Positions 1-9,376 of a stretch of 64,000 bases of DNA are shown here, piece after piece; the first letter of the stretch is position 1, and each line of letters starts with the position of its first letter. The notes below the pieces were generated by a model. That model searched no databases and was not told the DNA's origin. It was given only the letters and a program-made list of their open reading frames with translations. The position numbers and the translations under genes are program-made. Origin of the DNA: PALSA-278 sp963760285 (lineage in GTDB: Bacteria; Acidobacteriota; Terriglobia; Acidiferrales; UBA7541); assembly GCA_963760285.1 (NCBI GenBank), contig CAVXCI010000003.1, forward strand, positions 248,001-312,000, read 5' to 3'.

Positions 1-1
1 G

Positions 2-109
2 GTCACCGGGCAGCGGCAGATGGACGCAACGGCGATCATGGAATACTTCGCGCCGCTGAAACAGTGGCTGGACGAGCAGAACAAGGGGCATCAGGAGGGC
101 TGGCAGTAG
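2..109 (+). CDS. C-terminal end of an M2-family (ACE-like) peptidyl-dipeptidase, 5' truncated by the window
   Basis: An open frame runs from base 2 to a TAG at 107-109 and encodes 35 residues with no start in the window. The tail (MEYFAPLKQWLDEQNKG, then a Gly-Trp near the end) resembles the C-terminus of bacterial M2 zinc dipeptidyl carboxypeptidases, where a Y-F-x-P-L-x-x-W-L motif precedes the end of the protein. The HExxH active site would lie upstream, outside the window. The assignment rests on about 25 residues and is therefore moderate. Confidence 0.55.
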   Translation, partial: VTGQRQMDATAIMEYFAPLKQWLDEQNKGHQEGWQ

Positions 110-222
110 CGCGGCGCGGGTTCGCACGCAGCATCCGGCAGATCTGGGAGCGCAAAGAATCGCGCGGAAGAGCTGTGATATAAGAATTCGTTTGCAAAGC
201 AGCGCAAGGAATTGAGGAGCAC

Positions 223-1387
223 GTGGATTTTCAGCTGACCGACGAGCAGGAACAGCTTCGCAAGCAGCGTGCGGCAGTTTGCCGAGGCCGAAATCGCGCC
301 GCACGTGATGGAGTGGGACGAGGCCTCTCATTTCCCGCAGGAAATCATTCCGCAACTGGGCGAGATGGGCCTGATGGGAGTTATCTTCCCGGAAAAATAC
401 GGCGGCGCGGGGCTGGGATACATCGAATACGTCATCGCGGTGGAAGAACTATCGCGCGTGGATGGCTCGGTGGGAATTATCGTGGCGGCGCACAATTCGC
501 TGTGCTCCAATCACATTTACAAATTCGGAACGGAAGCGCAGAAACAGAAGTATCTGGTCCCGCTGGCGCAGGGGAAGAAGCTGGGCGCGTGGTCGTTGAC
601 GGAGCCGGAGGCGGGATCGGATGCCGGCGGAACGCGATCCACGGCAGTAAGGAAAGATGGCGGCTGGGTGCTGAATGGCGCAAAGACGTTCACCACCAAC
701 GGGCATTACGCGGATGTGTGCGTCGCCATGGCGGTGACGGACAAGTCCAAAAAGAGCCACGGCATCTCCGCATTTATCATTGAGAAGGGAACGCCAGGGT
801 TTCGTCCCGGCAAAAAGGAAAACAAGCTGGGATTGCGCGCCAGCGACACTTCCGAAGTGATTTTCAGCGACTGCTATGTTCCCGGAGAAAATCTGCTGGG
901 CGCGGAAGGCGAAGGATTCGTCAACAGCCTGCAGATTCTGGATGGCGGACGGATTTCCATCGGCGCGCTGGCCCTGGGGATGGCGCAGGGAGCGTTTGAA
1001 GCGGCGGCGAAATACGCCAAGCAGCGCAAGCAGTTTGGAAAGGCCATCGCCGAATTTCAGGCCATTCAGTTCAAGCTGGCGGACATGGCCACGCAGATCG
1101 AGGCGGCGCGAAGCCTGCTGTATCGCGCGGCGTGGATGGCGGACCGCGCCATGCAGCCGGGCGGCGCGGGAATGTCGTACACGCGGGAATCCAGCATGGC
1201 GAAATTATTCGCCAGCGAAGTGGCCGTGCGCGTGGCCAATGAAGCGGTGCAGGTTTTCGGCGGTTACGGATTCGTCAAGGACTATCCGGCGGAAAAATAT
1301 TACCGCGACGTGAAACTTTGCACCATCGGCGAGGGAACCAGCGAAATTCAGCGTCTGGTGATCGCGCGGCAGTTGCTGGGGAAGTAG
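223..1387 (+). CDS. Acyl-CoA dehydrogenase, apparent +1 frameshift near base 268
   Basis: Flavoprotein of the acyl-CoA dehydrogenase family, catalysing alpha,beta-dehydrogenation of acyl-CoA in the cytoplasm. The start is GTG 223 behind a good AGGAG; its first residues (MDFQLTDEQEQLRK) are the classic family N-terminus. The frame then jumps by one base around 265-268 and continues as VRQFAEAEIAPHV to the stop. Removing one base gives a 387-residue protein, the usual length. Visible motifs are TEPEAGSDAG in the FAD-binding middle domain, KTFTTNG, and IGEGTSEIQR near the C-terminus, which contains the catalytic Glu of short/medium-chain members. If the extra base is real, translation from GTG 223 is lost and only a 372-residue product from GTG 269 remains. 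A one-base sequence error is the simplest explanation. Confidence 0.85.
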
Positions 1388-1453
1388 CGGCGCGGCTGGC
1401 CGAAGATTCGCAATTATGGCGCGCGAAGAGACAGGCCCGATTCAGCCGATGGT

Positions 1454-2452
1454 GTGGCCATGGAATCCAGGACAAACACGCAACAATGGGCGGCGCAGAT
1501 TCTTGCCGGCGACGTGCGCGCGATTTCGCGCGCGTTAACCGCCATTGAAAACCGTGCGGGCGAAGCGGAAACGCTGTTGCGCGAAATCTTTCCGCACACC
1601 GGGCACGCCTATCGCGTGGGCGTGACGGGCGCGCCGGGAACGGGGAAGAGCACGCTGGTGGACCGCCTGGCGGTTCATTATCGCCATGCAAGGAAAAAAG
1701 TGGGCGTGCTGGCGGTGGATCCGTCGTCGCCGTTTACGGGCGGGGCGATTCTGGGCGACCGCGTGCGGATGCAAGGTCACGCCACGGATGAAGGCGTGTT
1801 CATCCGCTCGATGGCCACGCGCGGATATTTGGGCGGGCTGGCGCAGGCGGCCGCCGATGCGGCGCTGCTGCTGGACGCGGCGGGCCGCGACATCGTCCTG
1901 GTGGAAACGGTGGGCGTGGGACAGGGTGAAGTTGACATTATGCGACTGGCGGACTGCACGCTGGTGGTATTGATTCCCGGGATGGGCGACGACGTGCAGA
2001 ATTTGAAAGCCGGCGTGATGGAAATTGGTGACATGTTTGTCCTCAATAAAGCTGACCGCGATGGAGCGGAACGGTTCGAGCAGCAGCTGCGCGCCATTCT
2101 GTCGCTGGTGCCGGAGCGCGAAGGATGGCGGCCTCCGGTGGTGCGCACGGTGGCGACGGAAAGCCGCGGCATTTCCGAGCTGGCCGAAGCGATTGAAGAA
2201 TTTCGCAAGCATCACGCGGGACGCGCGGCCAGCGTGGAACGCGAGACTCGTTTATGGAAAGAGCGGCTGGTTCAACTGTTGGGCCAGCGTCTCCTGGAAA
2301 GGGCGATGAGTCGTCCCGACGCGGAGATGGCGCTGGAAGATTTCGCGCGACAGGTGGCCGCGCGGCGGATGGATCCGTACACGGCGGTGGAGCGGCTGGC
2401 GAAGGATGCGGCCTCGGCGGGCAAATCGCCAGCCATGAAAGGGACAGGCTGA
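1454..2452 (+). CDS. meaB: MeaB/ArgK-type G3E GTPase, methylmalonyl-CoA mutase chaperone
   Basis: 332 residues, normal for the family. A Walker A motif (GAPGTGKS) sits at residues 59-66, followed by VDPSSPFTGGAILGDRVRM, the MeaB/ArgK signature, then VETVGVGQ and the NKAD guanine-specificity motif near residue 198. These GTPases protect or load adenosylcobalamin on methylmalonyl-CoA mutase or related acyl-CoA mutases. No mutase gene is visible here, but the upstream acyl-CoA dehydrogenase fits acyl-CoA metabolism. GTG 1454 is the first in-frame start; ATG 1460, two codons in, is equally possible. Only three bases separate its stop from the next gene, indicating an operon. Confidence 0.9.
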   Translation: MAMESRTNTQQWAAQILAGDVRAISRALTAIENRAGEAETLLREIFPHTGHAYRVGVTGAPGTGKSTLVDRLAVHYRHARKKVGVLAVDPSSPFTGGAILGDRVRMQGHATDEGVFIRSMATRGYLGGLAQAAADAALLLDAAGRDIVLVETVGVGQGEVDIMRLADCTLVVLIPGMGDDVQNLKAGVMEIGDMFVLNKADRDGAERFEQQLRAILSLVPEREGWRPPVVRTVATESRGISELAEAIEEFRKHHAGRAASVERETRLWKERLVQLLGQRLLERAMSRPDAEMALEDFARQVAARRMDPYTAVERLAKDAASAGKSPAMKGTG

Positions 2453-2455
2453 AAC

Positions 2456-3301
2456 GTGCGACTGGGCGAATTGGAATTTTACATTTTGACGGACGGGTCG
2501 TTGCGATTGGATGGCGGCGCGATGTTCGGAGTGGTGCCGCGTCCGTTGTGGGAGAAGAAATTGCCGGCGGACGAGCGGAATCGCGTGAGTCTGGCGATGA
2601 ATTGCCTGCTGATTAAGTCCGCGGGGAAGTGGATTTTGGTGGAGACCGGAGCGGGAGATAAATGGGACGAAAAGCACGCGGATATTTACGGCATCGGGCA
2701 GGGAACGCGTTTGCCGGACCAATTGACGGCCCATGGACTACGGCCCGAAGATATATCGCTGGTGATCAACACGCATCTGCATTTTGATCATTGCGGATGG
2801 AACACGGTGACGCGCGGCGGGAAAATTGTCCCCTTTTTCCCGAACGCGCGATACGCGGTGCAGCGCGGCGACCTGGAGCACGCCAAACATCCGACGGAGC
2901 GTGATGCCGCCAGTTACGTGGCGGAGAATTTTATCCCGCTGGAAGAGGACGGGCGGTGGTGGCTGCTGGAGAGCGATGCGGAATTGGCGCCGGGCGTGGA
3001 AGTGGTGCGCGCGCCGGGACACACGGCGGACATGCAGTGCGTGCGCCTGACGGGCGGCGGGCAGACGGCGTTCTTCTTCGCGGACCTGGTCCCCACCACG
3101 GCGCATTTCGGCTCGGCGTGGATCATGGCGTTCGACCTCTATCCGTTGACCACGCTGGAAAACAAGAAGAAATGGATCGCGCGGGCAGTGCGCGAAGAAT
3201 GGCTGGCGCTGTTCGCGCATGACGTGAACACGCCGGCGGCGCGGTTACGGGAAGAGAAGGGACAAATCGTGGCGCAGCCAGTTCAGGTAAACGAGCAATG
3301 A
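2456..3301 (+). CDS. MBL-fold metallo-hydrolase
   Basis: 281 residues. The metallo-beta-lactamase signature HLHFDH at 107-112 provides the dinuclear metal site; a further His lies in RAPGHTAD near 183, an Asp in FFADLVPT and a His near the C-terminus in FAHDV. The layout, with MNCLLIKSAGKWILVETGAG early, matches the lactonase/hydrolase branch (quorum-quenching lactonases, glyoxalase II-like proteins), but the substrate cannot be read from the sequence. It starts with GTG three bases after meaB and its stop overlaps the next ATG as ATGA, so it is translationally coupled. Presumably cytoplasmic, as no signal peptide is seen. Confidence 0.85.
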   Translation: MRLGELEFYILTDGSLRLDGGAMFGVVPRPLWEKKLPADERNRVSLAMNCLLIKSAGKWILVETGAGDKWDEKHADIYGIGQGTRLPDQLTAHGLRPEDISLVINTHLHFDHCGWNTVTRGGKIVPFFPNARYAVQRGDLEHAKHPTERDAASYVAENFIPLEEDGRWWLLESDAELAPGVEVVRAPGHTADMQCVRLTGGGQTAFFFADLVPTTAHFGSAWIMAFDLYPLTTLENKKKWIARAVREEWLALFAHDVNTPAARLREEKGQIVAQPVQVNEQ

Positions 3302-4218
3302 AGAAAACAACAAAGACCAGGGCAGCAACGAGCCGCGCTACCAAGCGCGCCGAGCCAGTTCGGATTGGAATTATCGGCGGAAGCGGCCTCTACAAAATGG
3401 CGGGGCTGACGGAGACGCACGAGATGGAGGTGCGCACGCCGTTCGGCGAGCCGTCGGATGCCCTGGTGATTGGCCGGCTGGAGGGGCGGCACGTGGCGTT
3501 CCTGTCGCGACATGGACGCGGCCACCGTCTGATGCCCGGCGAAATTAATTACCGCGCGAATATTTGCGCGTTGAAAATGGCGGGTGTGGAGCGGATTTTG
3601 AGCGTGAGCGCGGTGGGCTCGCTGCGCGAGGATTTGCATCCGTTGGAATTTCTGGTGGTGGACCAGTTCTTCGATCGCACGCGCGGCCGCAAGGCCACAT
3701 TCTTCGGCGATGGAGTGGTGGCGCACGTCGCATTTGACCATCCCACCTGTCCGCACATCAGCGGGCTGGTGGGCGCGGCGTGCGAGCGCGCGGGAGTAAA
3801 GGTTCACCGGCAGGGGACGTACGTTTGCATGGAGGGCCCGCAATTTTCCACCATGGCGGAATCGCACGTCTACCGGCAGCTGCGGTTTGACGTGATCGGC
3901 ATGACCAACCTGACGGAAGCCAAGCTGGCGCGGGAAGCGGAGCTTTGCTACTCCACGATTGCCATGATTACGGATTACGACTGCTGGCATCCGGGACACG
4001 ATTCCGTTTCCATTTCCGAGATCATCGCCAACATGAACCGCAACACGGAGAATGCGGAGCGCGTGCTGCGCGAGGCGGTGAAGAGTTTGCCGGACACGCG
4101 GGACTGCAAGTGCGGATCCGCGCTGGCGCACGCCATTTTGACGGACAGGAAGGCGATTTCCGCGGCGGCGCGGCGGCGTCTGGCGCCGATTGCGGGAAAA
4201 TATCTGGACGAAAAATAG
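3298..4218 (+). CDS. mtnP: S-methyl-5'-thioadenosine phosphorylase (MTAP/PNP family)
   Basis: 306 residues. After a Lys/Arg/Thr-rich leader of about 20 residues, the phosphorylase core begins with IGIIGGSGLYKMAGL, the family nucleotide/phosphate-binding start. Further landmarks are FLSRHGRGH, EINYRANICALK, SAVGSLRE, MEGPQFSTMAES and IGMTNLTEAKLAREAELCY. The enzyme cleaves methylthioadenosine with phosphate to adenine and methylthioribose-1-phosphate, in polyamine by-product recycling and methionine salvage. The start overlaps the preceding stop by ATGA, and the next gene, a PfkB kinase, follows after 13 bases with its own GGAG site. The MTAP versus general purine nucleoside phosphorylase choice is by motif similarity. 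Confidence 0.9.
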   Translation: MKKTTKTRAATSRATKRAEPVRIGIIGGSGLYKMAGLTETHEMEVRTPFGEPSDALVIGRLEGRHVAFLSRHGRGHRLMPGEINYRANICALKMAGVERILSVSAVGSLREDLHPLEFLVVDQFFDRTRGRKATFFGDGVVAHVAFDHPTCPHISGLVGAACERAGVKVHRQGTYVCMEGPQFSTMAESHVYRQLRFDVIGMTNLTEAKLAREAELCYSTIAMITDYDCWHPGHDSVSISEIIANMNRNTENAERVLREAVKSLPDTRDCKCGSALAHAILTDRKAISAAARRRLAPIAGKYLDEK

Positions 4219-4231
4219 AAACGGAGAAACG

Positions 4232-5140
4232 ATGGCACTTCTCGTTGTCGGCTCGATTGCATTTGATTCGCTGGAGACGCCGTTTGGAAAAGTGGACCGC
4301 ACGCTGGGCGGCGCGGCCACGTATTTTGCGCTGGCGGCCAGCCTGTTCACGGACGTGCGCGTGGTGGGCGTCGTGGGCGAGGATTTTACATCAAAGGAAG
4401 AGAAAATATTTCATGGGCGGCGGATTGATACGGACGGCATCGAGCACGCCGCGGGAAAAACGTTCTTCTGGGCGGGACGCTATAACCTGAACATGAACGA
4501 GCGCACCACGCTGGCCACGGAGTTGAATGTGTTCGCAAACTTCCGCCCGCGGCTGCCGGAGCATTACACCGATTCGCCGTTTATTTTCCTGGCGAATATT
4601 GACCCCAGCCTGCAGCATTCGGTGCTGAAGCAGGTGAAGCGGCGGCCCAAGCTGGCCGCGCTGGACACCATGAATTTCTGGATTGAGCGCACCCCGAAAG
4701 AGTTGCGCGAGGCGCTGCGCCACGTGGACATTCTGATGATCAATGACGACGAAACGCGGCAACTGACCGGCGAGCATAATTTGCTGCGCGCCGCCAAGCG
4801 CGTCTTCAAGATGGGGCCCAAGGCGCTGGTGATCAAGCGCGGCGAACATGGCGCGCTGATGGTCCATTCGGAGTTTACTTTTTCCGTGCCGGCGTTCCCG
4901 CTGGAGGAGGTAATCGACCCCACGGGCGCGGGCGATACGTTTGCGGGCGGTTTCATGGGTTATCTGACGCGCGCGGGAAACATTCGCCCGGCGACGCTGC
5001 GGCGCGCCATGGTGTACGGATCAGTGCTGGGCAGTTTTGCCGTGGAACAATTCGGAATCAAGCGCCTGCGGACGCTGCGCATCGCGGAAGTGCAGCAACG
5101 CGCGCGGCGATTCGGGCGGCTGACGCAATTTGAGTTGTGA
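4232..5140 (+). CDS. PfkB/ribokinase-family sugar or nucleoside kinase
   Basis: ATG 4232 is chosen because GGAGAAAC sits just upstream and the conserved N-terminus starts there (MALLVVGSIAFDSL). The product is 302 residues. Family features are an early GG in LGGAATYFALAAS and the second PfkB signature DPTGAGDTFAGGF around 229-241, where the Asp of GAGD is the catalytic base. The substrate is not readable; adenosine, ribose or other furanosyl sugars are all phosphorylated by relatives. Its place directly after MTA phosphorylase suggests purine or methylthioribose salvage, which is inference. The stop overlaps the following GTG start (GTGA). Confidence 0.85.
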   Translation: MALLVVGSIAFDSLETPFGKVDRTLGGAATYFALAASLFTDVRVVGVVGEDFTSKEEKIFHGRRIDTDGIEHAAGKTFFWAGRYNLNMNERTTLATELNVFANFRPRLPEHYTDSPFIFLANIDPSLQHSVLKQVKRRPKLAALDTMNFWIERTPKELREALRHVDILMINDDETRQLTGEHNLLRAAKRVFKMGPKALVIKRGEHGALMVHSEFTFSVPAFPLEEVIDPTGAGDTFAGGFMGYLTRAGNIRPATLRRAMVYGSVLGSFAVEQFGIKRLRTLRIAEVQQRARRFGRLTQFEL

Positions 5141-6093
5141 CGCCACCGCTCAAGCCACGCAAACCGCGCCCGCTCCGTTCCGGAGATTCCGTGCGCGCGA
5201 TTGCGCCTTCCAGTCCGTTCGAGCGCGAAGTGTTCGAGCGTGGTGTCACGGAAATTGAACGCCTCGGTTTCCGCGCGCGCTATTCCAAGCGCACTTTCAG
5301 CCGCGAAGGATATTTCGCGGGCAGCGTGGAATCACGCGCCCAGGAATTTCGCGACGCGCTGGAAGATACGGAGAGCCGCGCCATCTTCTGCGCGCGCGGG
5401 GGATTCGGCGCGGCGGAAATCATTCCCGCCGTGCTGGAAATGCCGCTGGACAGGCCGAAGATCTTCATGGGATTCAGCGATGCGACTGTGTTGCAGACTG
5501 CGCTCTGGCAGCGCGCGGGCTGGGTGAGCCTGTACGGTCCCATGGTGGCGGCAGGACTTTCCGCCGGCGCGGATGCGGCGGACGGCTACGACGCGGCCTC
5601 GTTGCTGCACGGTTTGCAGGAAACGCGCACAGGCTGGACGATTGCTTTGCAGGGAGAAACGCTCACGCCGGGGACTGCGGAAGGAATTGTTCTGGGCGGG
5701 TGCATGACCATGGTGAAAACAACGCTGGGAACGCCGTGGGAGTTGGACACCGCAGGATCAATTCTTCTGCTGGAAGACCGCGCCATGAAACCGTATCAGG
5801 TGGACCGCAGCCTCTTACATCTTCAGCAGGCGGGGAAATTCAACGGGGTTCGCGGAGTGATTCTGGGCGAATTCCCGGAATGCGAGCCGCCCAATCAAGG
5901 AGGCGTGAGTTTGCGTGATGTCTTCCTGAGGCGCCTGGGCGGATTGGGAATTCCGATTGTGAGCAACGCGCCCATCGGACATGCCAGGCGTCCCATGCTG
6001 ACTGTTCCGCTGGGCGTGCAGGCGCGTATTCATGCAGATGCGGATTCGTGGCTGGAAATTCTGGAACCGGCGTGCAGCGAAGAAGGGGGCTGA
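5137..6093 (+). CDS. ldcA: LD-carboxypeptidase, peptidase family S66 (muramoyl-tetrapeptide carboxypeptidase)
   Basis: 318 residues. The N-terminal half has the S66 pattern RSGDSVRAIAPSSPF and ARGGFGA, then MGFSDATVLQ with the candidate nucleophile Ser114. A Glu near 213 (LLLEDRAM) and a His near 282 (IGHARRP) complete a Ser-Glu-His triad at spacings like characterised LdcA. The enzyme removes the terminal D-Ala from cytoplasmic L-Ala-D-Glu-mDAP-D-Ala during murein recycling. No signal peptide, consistent with cytoplasmic action. It is translationally coupled to the kinase upstream, and its neighbour Mpl uses the tripeptide it produces, so the two form a recycling pair. Confidence 0.88.
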   Translation: MTPPLKPRKPRPLRSGDSVRAIAPSSPFEREVFERGVTEIERLGFRARYSKRTFSREGYFAGSVESRAQEFRDALEDTESRAIFCARGGFGAAEIIPAVLEMPLDRPKIFMGFSDATVLQTALWQRAGWVSLYGPMVAAGLSAGADAADGYDAASLLHGLQETRTGWTIALQGETLTPGTAEGIVLGGCMTMVKTTLGTPWELDTAGSILLLEDRAMKPYQVDRSLLHLQQAGKFNGVRGVILGEFPECEPPNQGGVSLRDVFLRRLGGLGIPIVSNAPIGHARRPMLTVPLGVQARIHADADSWLEILEPACSEEGG

Positions 6094-7544
6094 ATATTCT
6101 CAGAAAGACCGCAGCGGAAGTGCGGCGGATTCACCTGCTGGGAATCGGCGGGGCGGCCATGGCGCCGGTGGCGGGCATGTTGAAGGAGAGCGGATTCGCG
6201 GTCAGCGGCTCGGATGCGGGAGTGTATCCACCCGCGTCCACGCTGCTTTCCTCGCTGAATATTCCATGGAGCGAAGGCTTCAACGCGGAGAATCTGCGGC
6301 CGGCGCCGGATCTGGTGGTGGTGGGAAACGTCATCGCGCGCGGAAATGCGGAGCTGGAAGAAGTTCTCGAAAAGAAAATCCCGTATACATCAATGGCCGC
6401 GTTGCTGGAGGAATTCTTTCTCACGGGACGCCGCAACATCGTGGTCGCCGGAACGCACGGAAAAACCACAACCACGGCCATGCTGGCGTGGATATTTCAC
6501 GTGGCCAAAAGGAAAGCAGGTTTTCTGGCGGGAGGGGTGCTGCCGAACTTCGGCGGCAGCAGCTACGGATTGGGAAGCGGCGAAGAATTCATCATCGAAG
6601 GCGATGAGTACGAGACGGCGTTTTTCGATCGCGGTCCGAAGTTCATGCACTACCACCCGGATGAGCTGGTGCTGACTTCCTGCGAATTTGACCACGGCGA
6701 TATTTACGCGGACCTGGCGGCCATCGAACTTCAGTTCCAGCGGCTGGTGAATCTGGTCCCGCGGAACGGCAAAATTGTGGCGTGGGGCGAAAGCGAATCG
6801 GTGAAACGCTGCGTCAGCAACGCATTTTGTCGCGTTGAAACCTACGCCGTCGGTGGTGATGCGGATTGGAAGGCGGAAAACATTCGCTGGCAGGATGGGC
6901 AGACGCATTTCAAGGTGGTGTTTCGCGGCAACGAGATGGCGCATGTGAGCATGACGCTGGCGGGAAATCACAATGTGGCCAATGCGCTGGCGGCGACGGC
7001 CATCGCGATTGGCCGCGGAGTCGCGGCGGAGGAAGTGGAGCGCGCGCTGGCGACGTTTGAAGGCGTGTTGCGGCGCATGGAAATCAAAGGGACGGCCTCC
7101 GGTGTGATAGTGGTGGAGGATTTTGCGCACCATCCCACGGCTATTCGCATGACGCTGGAAGCGGCGCGGACGCGCTGGCCGGGCGCTCGCATCTGGGCGG
7201 CCGTGGAGCCACGGTCAAATACCATGCGGCGCAATGTTTTTCAGGACGAGCTGCCGATCGCGCTGGCGGACGCGGATGGCGTGGTGTTCGGTCCGGTAAA
7301 TCGCGCGCAACTTCTGCAAGACGGAGAAAGAATGGATCCGCGCGCCGTTGCGCAGGCGATTCGCGCGTCCGGAAAGGCGGCGTGGGCGAAGAATTCCGGG
7401 GAGGAGATTGCGGAGTTGCTGAGCGAAGAGGCCCGAGAAGGAGATGTGGTGATGGTCATGTCCAATGGAAGTTTCGATGGACTGTGCGGACGGCTGCTGC
7501 GCGCGCTGGAATCGCGCCCTGCCCGCGAGGAGGCGCGGCGATGA
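6048..7544 (+). CDS. mpl: UDP-N-acetylmuramate:L-alanyl-gamma-D-glutamyl-meso-diaminopimelate ligase
   Basis: Mur ligase family. The N-terminal Rossmann motif reads IHLLGIGGAAMAP, the ATP-binding P-loop is AGTHGKTTTTAM, and EGDEYETAFFDRGPKF plus EFDHGDIYADL and EDFAHHPTAI are typical of Mpl rather than MurC. It attaches recycled murein tripeptide to UDP-MurNAc, in the cytoplasm. The longest frame begins at GTG 6048 and would overlap ldcA by 46 bases; GTG 6072 or GTG 6120, immediately before the conserved RRIHLLG, are better biological candidates, so the start is uncertain. The stop overlaps the ATG of the M61 peptidase gene (ATGA). Confidence 0.88.
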   Translation: MAGNSGTGVQRRRGLNILRKTAAEVRRIHLLGIGGAAMAPVAGMLKESGFAVSGSDAGVYPPASTLLSSLNIPWSEGFNAENLRPAPDLVVVGNVIARGNAELEEVLEKKIPYTSMAALLEEFFLTGRRNIVVAGTHGKTTTTAMLAWIFHVAKRKAGFLAGGVLPNFGGSSYGLGSGEEFIIEGDEYETAFFDRGPKFMHYHPDELVLTSCEFDHGDIYADLAAIELQFQRLVNLVPRNGKIVAWGESESVKRCVSNAFCRVETYAVGGDADWKAENIRWQDGQTHFKVVFRGNEMAHVSMTLAGNHNVANALAATAIAIGRGVAAEEVERALATFEGVLRRMEIKGTASGVIVVEDFAHHPTAIRMTLEAARTRWPGARIWAAVEPRSNTMRRNVFQDELPIALADADGVVFGPVNRAQLLQDGERMDPRAVAQAIRASGKAAWAKNSGEEIAELLSEEAREGDVVMVMSNGSFDGLCGRLLRALESRPAREEARR

Positions 7545-9340
7545 AGCGCGCGGGAGGACTGCTGGCATTCATTTTGTTCGTAGTGGCGGCGCCAGCGGGG
7601 GCAACGATTCGCTATCAGGTTTCACTGGCGCATCCCGACGAGCATTGGCTGCGCATTACCATGACGATTCCACACGCGCAATCGGGGATGATAGTCGCCA
7701 TGCCGGCGTGGAACGCGCTGTATCAGATTCGCGATTTTTCCTATCGCGTGGAAGATGTGCACGCCAGTCTGATTTCCGAAAACGACGGCGGCGCAGCGCC
7801 GTTGAAAGTAACCAAGCTGACCAAGGACACCTGGTCGCTGGCGCCTCCCGGAAAAGCGGATGGCGCTGATCTCCCGGGAGAGGCGCGGGTGGAATACCGC
7901 ATCTACTGGGACGATGCCGGTCCGTTCAACACGCAACTGAATACGCATCACGCGTTTGTAAACTTCGCGGAGATTCTTTTTTATATTCCTGACCGGCGCG
8001 GAGAAGATACGCAGGCGGCATTCGCGGATGTCCCGGACGGATGGAAGGCTGTGGCGGAATTGCCGGCCGGCGACCAGCGGGAATCATTCTCCGCGGCGAG
8101 CTACGACGCGCTGGTGGATGCGCCCGTTGAACTGGGAAACTACGATGAAGCGAAATTCGACGAAAACGGCGCGCACTTTCGCGTGGTGATTGACGGCGGC
8201 ATGGAAGGCAAGGCCGCGCTGCTGGACGGCCTGCACAAAATCACGCGCTACGAAACAACGATGATGGGCGGGGCTCCGTTCAACGAATACACTTTCTTCT
8301 TCCACATAGGTCCCTACGCGCAAGCCGGAAGCGGCGGAATGGAGCACATGAACAGCACGGCCATCAGCGCGGGAAGCGTCAATGGCGCGCTGCGCACCGC
8401 CGCGCACGAGTTCTTTCATTTGTGGAACGTGAAACGCATCCGTCCCCAGAGCCTGCAGCCGGTGGATTATTCGCGGGAGCAGTGGACGCGGGCGCTGTGG
8501 TTCGCGGAAGGCGTAACCAGCACGTATGAGTCGCTGGTGATGGAGCGCACGGGACTGTGGACGCGCGAGGAGTTTTACAACGATCTGGCGTCGCAAATCT
8601 CGGAACTGGATTCGCGTCCGGCGCGCTTGTGGAAGAGCGTGGAGGAGTCCAGCCTGGACGCGTGGCTGGAGAAGTACGATTTTTACTGGCGGCCGGACGC
8701 CAGCATTTCGTATTACAACAAGGGGCAGATTCTGGGCGACATGCTGGACCTGACGATTCGCGATGCGCGGGACGATGCCGCATCGCTGGACGACGTGATG
8801 CGCAGCATGAACGCGGAATACGCGCAGCGCGGCAGGTTTTATGACGACAGCGACGGCGTGCGCGAAGTGGCGGAGGAAGTGGCGGGACGCAGCCTGGCGG
8901 ATTTCTTTGAGCGCTACGTGGCGGGGACGGCGGAAATTCCCTACAACGATTTCCTGGGACTGGCGGGTTTGCAGTTGCGCGCCACGGGAGAAGACGCCGC
9001 GGATATCGGATTCACAACCGGGCGCAGTATTGACGGCCACGCGGTGGTGGAGGAAATGGAACCGGGCGGACCGGCGGAGGGCGCGGGAGTGGAGGAAGGC
9101 GACGCGCTGCTGACCATCAACGGCGAATCGTTTCCGCAGTTTCCGTTGCGTTGGATGCGCGATCACGTGAGGCCGGGGCAGAAAATCAAGCTGACCATCG
9201 AGCGTGGGGGAGCGCAGAAGCAGGTGGAATTCACCGCGGCCACGCAGATGGGAAAGCATTATGAGATTGTGGAAATTCCCAATGCGACAGAAAAGCAGGC
9301 GCGCATCCGGGAAGGATGGCTGAAAGGGACCTCGAACTGA
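7541..9340 (+). CDS. M61-family metallopeptidase (glycyl aminopeptidase-like) with C-terminal PDZ domain
   Basis: 599 residues from ATG 7541, which overlaps the mpl stop. A signal peptide covers about residues 1-21 (MKRAGGLLAFILFVVAAPAGA), so the enzyme should be periplasmic or exported. The zinc site HEFFHLWNVKRIRP is the M61 hallmark (HExxH followed by the conserved WNVKRIRP), with WFAEGVTSTYESL downstream holding the third-ligand Glu. The C-terminal 110 residues (VVEEMEPGGPAEGAGVEEGDALLTI) form a PDZ domain. M61 enzymes show aminopeptidase activity toward Gly and Ala residues. Coupling to ldcA and mpl hints at envelope peptide turnover, which is inference. Confidence 0.9.
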   Translation: MKRAGGLLAFILFVVAAPAGATIRYQVSLAHPDEHWLRITMTIPHAQSGMIVAMPAWNALYQIRDFSYRVEDVHASLISENDGGAAPLKVTKLTKDTWSLAPPGKADGADLPGEARVEYRIYWDDAGPFNTQLNTHHAFVNFAEILFYIPDRRGEDTQAAFADVPDGWKAVAELPAGDQRESFSAASYDALVDAPVELGNYDEAKFDENGAHFRVVIDGGMEGKAALLDGLHKITRYETTMMGGAPFNEYTFFFHIGPYAQAGSGGMEHMNSTAISAGSVNGALRTAAHEFFHLWNVKRIRPQSLQPVDYSREQWTRALWFAEGVTSTYESLVMERTGLWTREEFYNDLASQISELDSRPARLWKSVEESSLDAWLEKYDFYWRPDASISYYNKGQILGDMLDLTIRDARDDAASLDDVMRSMNAEYAQRGRFYDDSDGVREVAEEVAGRSLADFFERYVAGTAEIPYNDFLGLAGLQLRATGEDAADIGFTTGRSIDGHAVVEEMEPGGPAEGAGVEEGDALLTINGESFPQFPLRWMRDHVRPGQKIKLTIERGGAQKQVEFTAATQMGKHYEIVEIPNATEKQARIREGWLKGTSN

Positions 9341-9376
9341 AGGCGTGCGTGCTAGAATCCGGGCCGCCGACACCCG

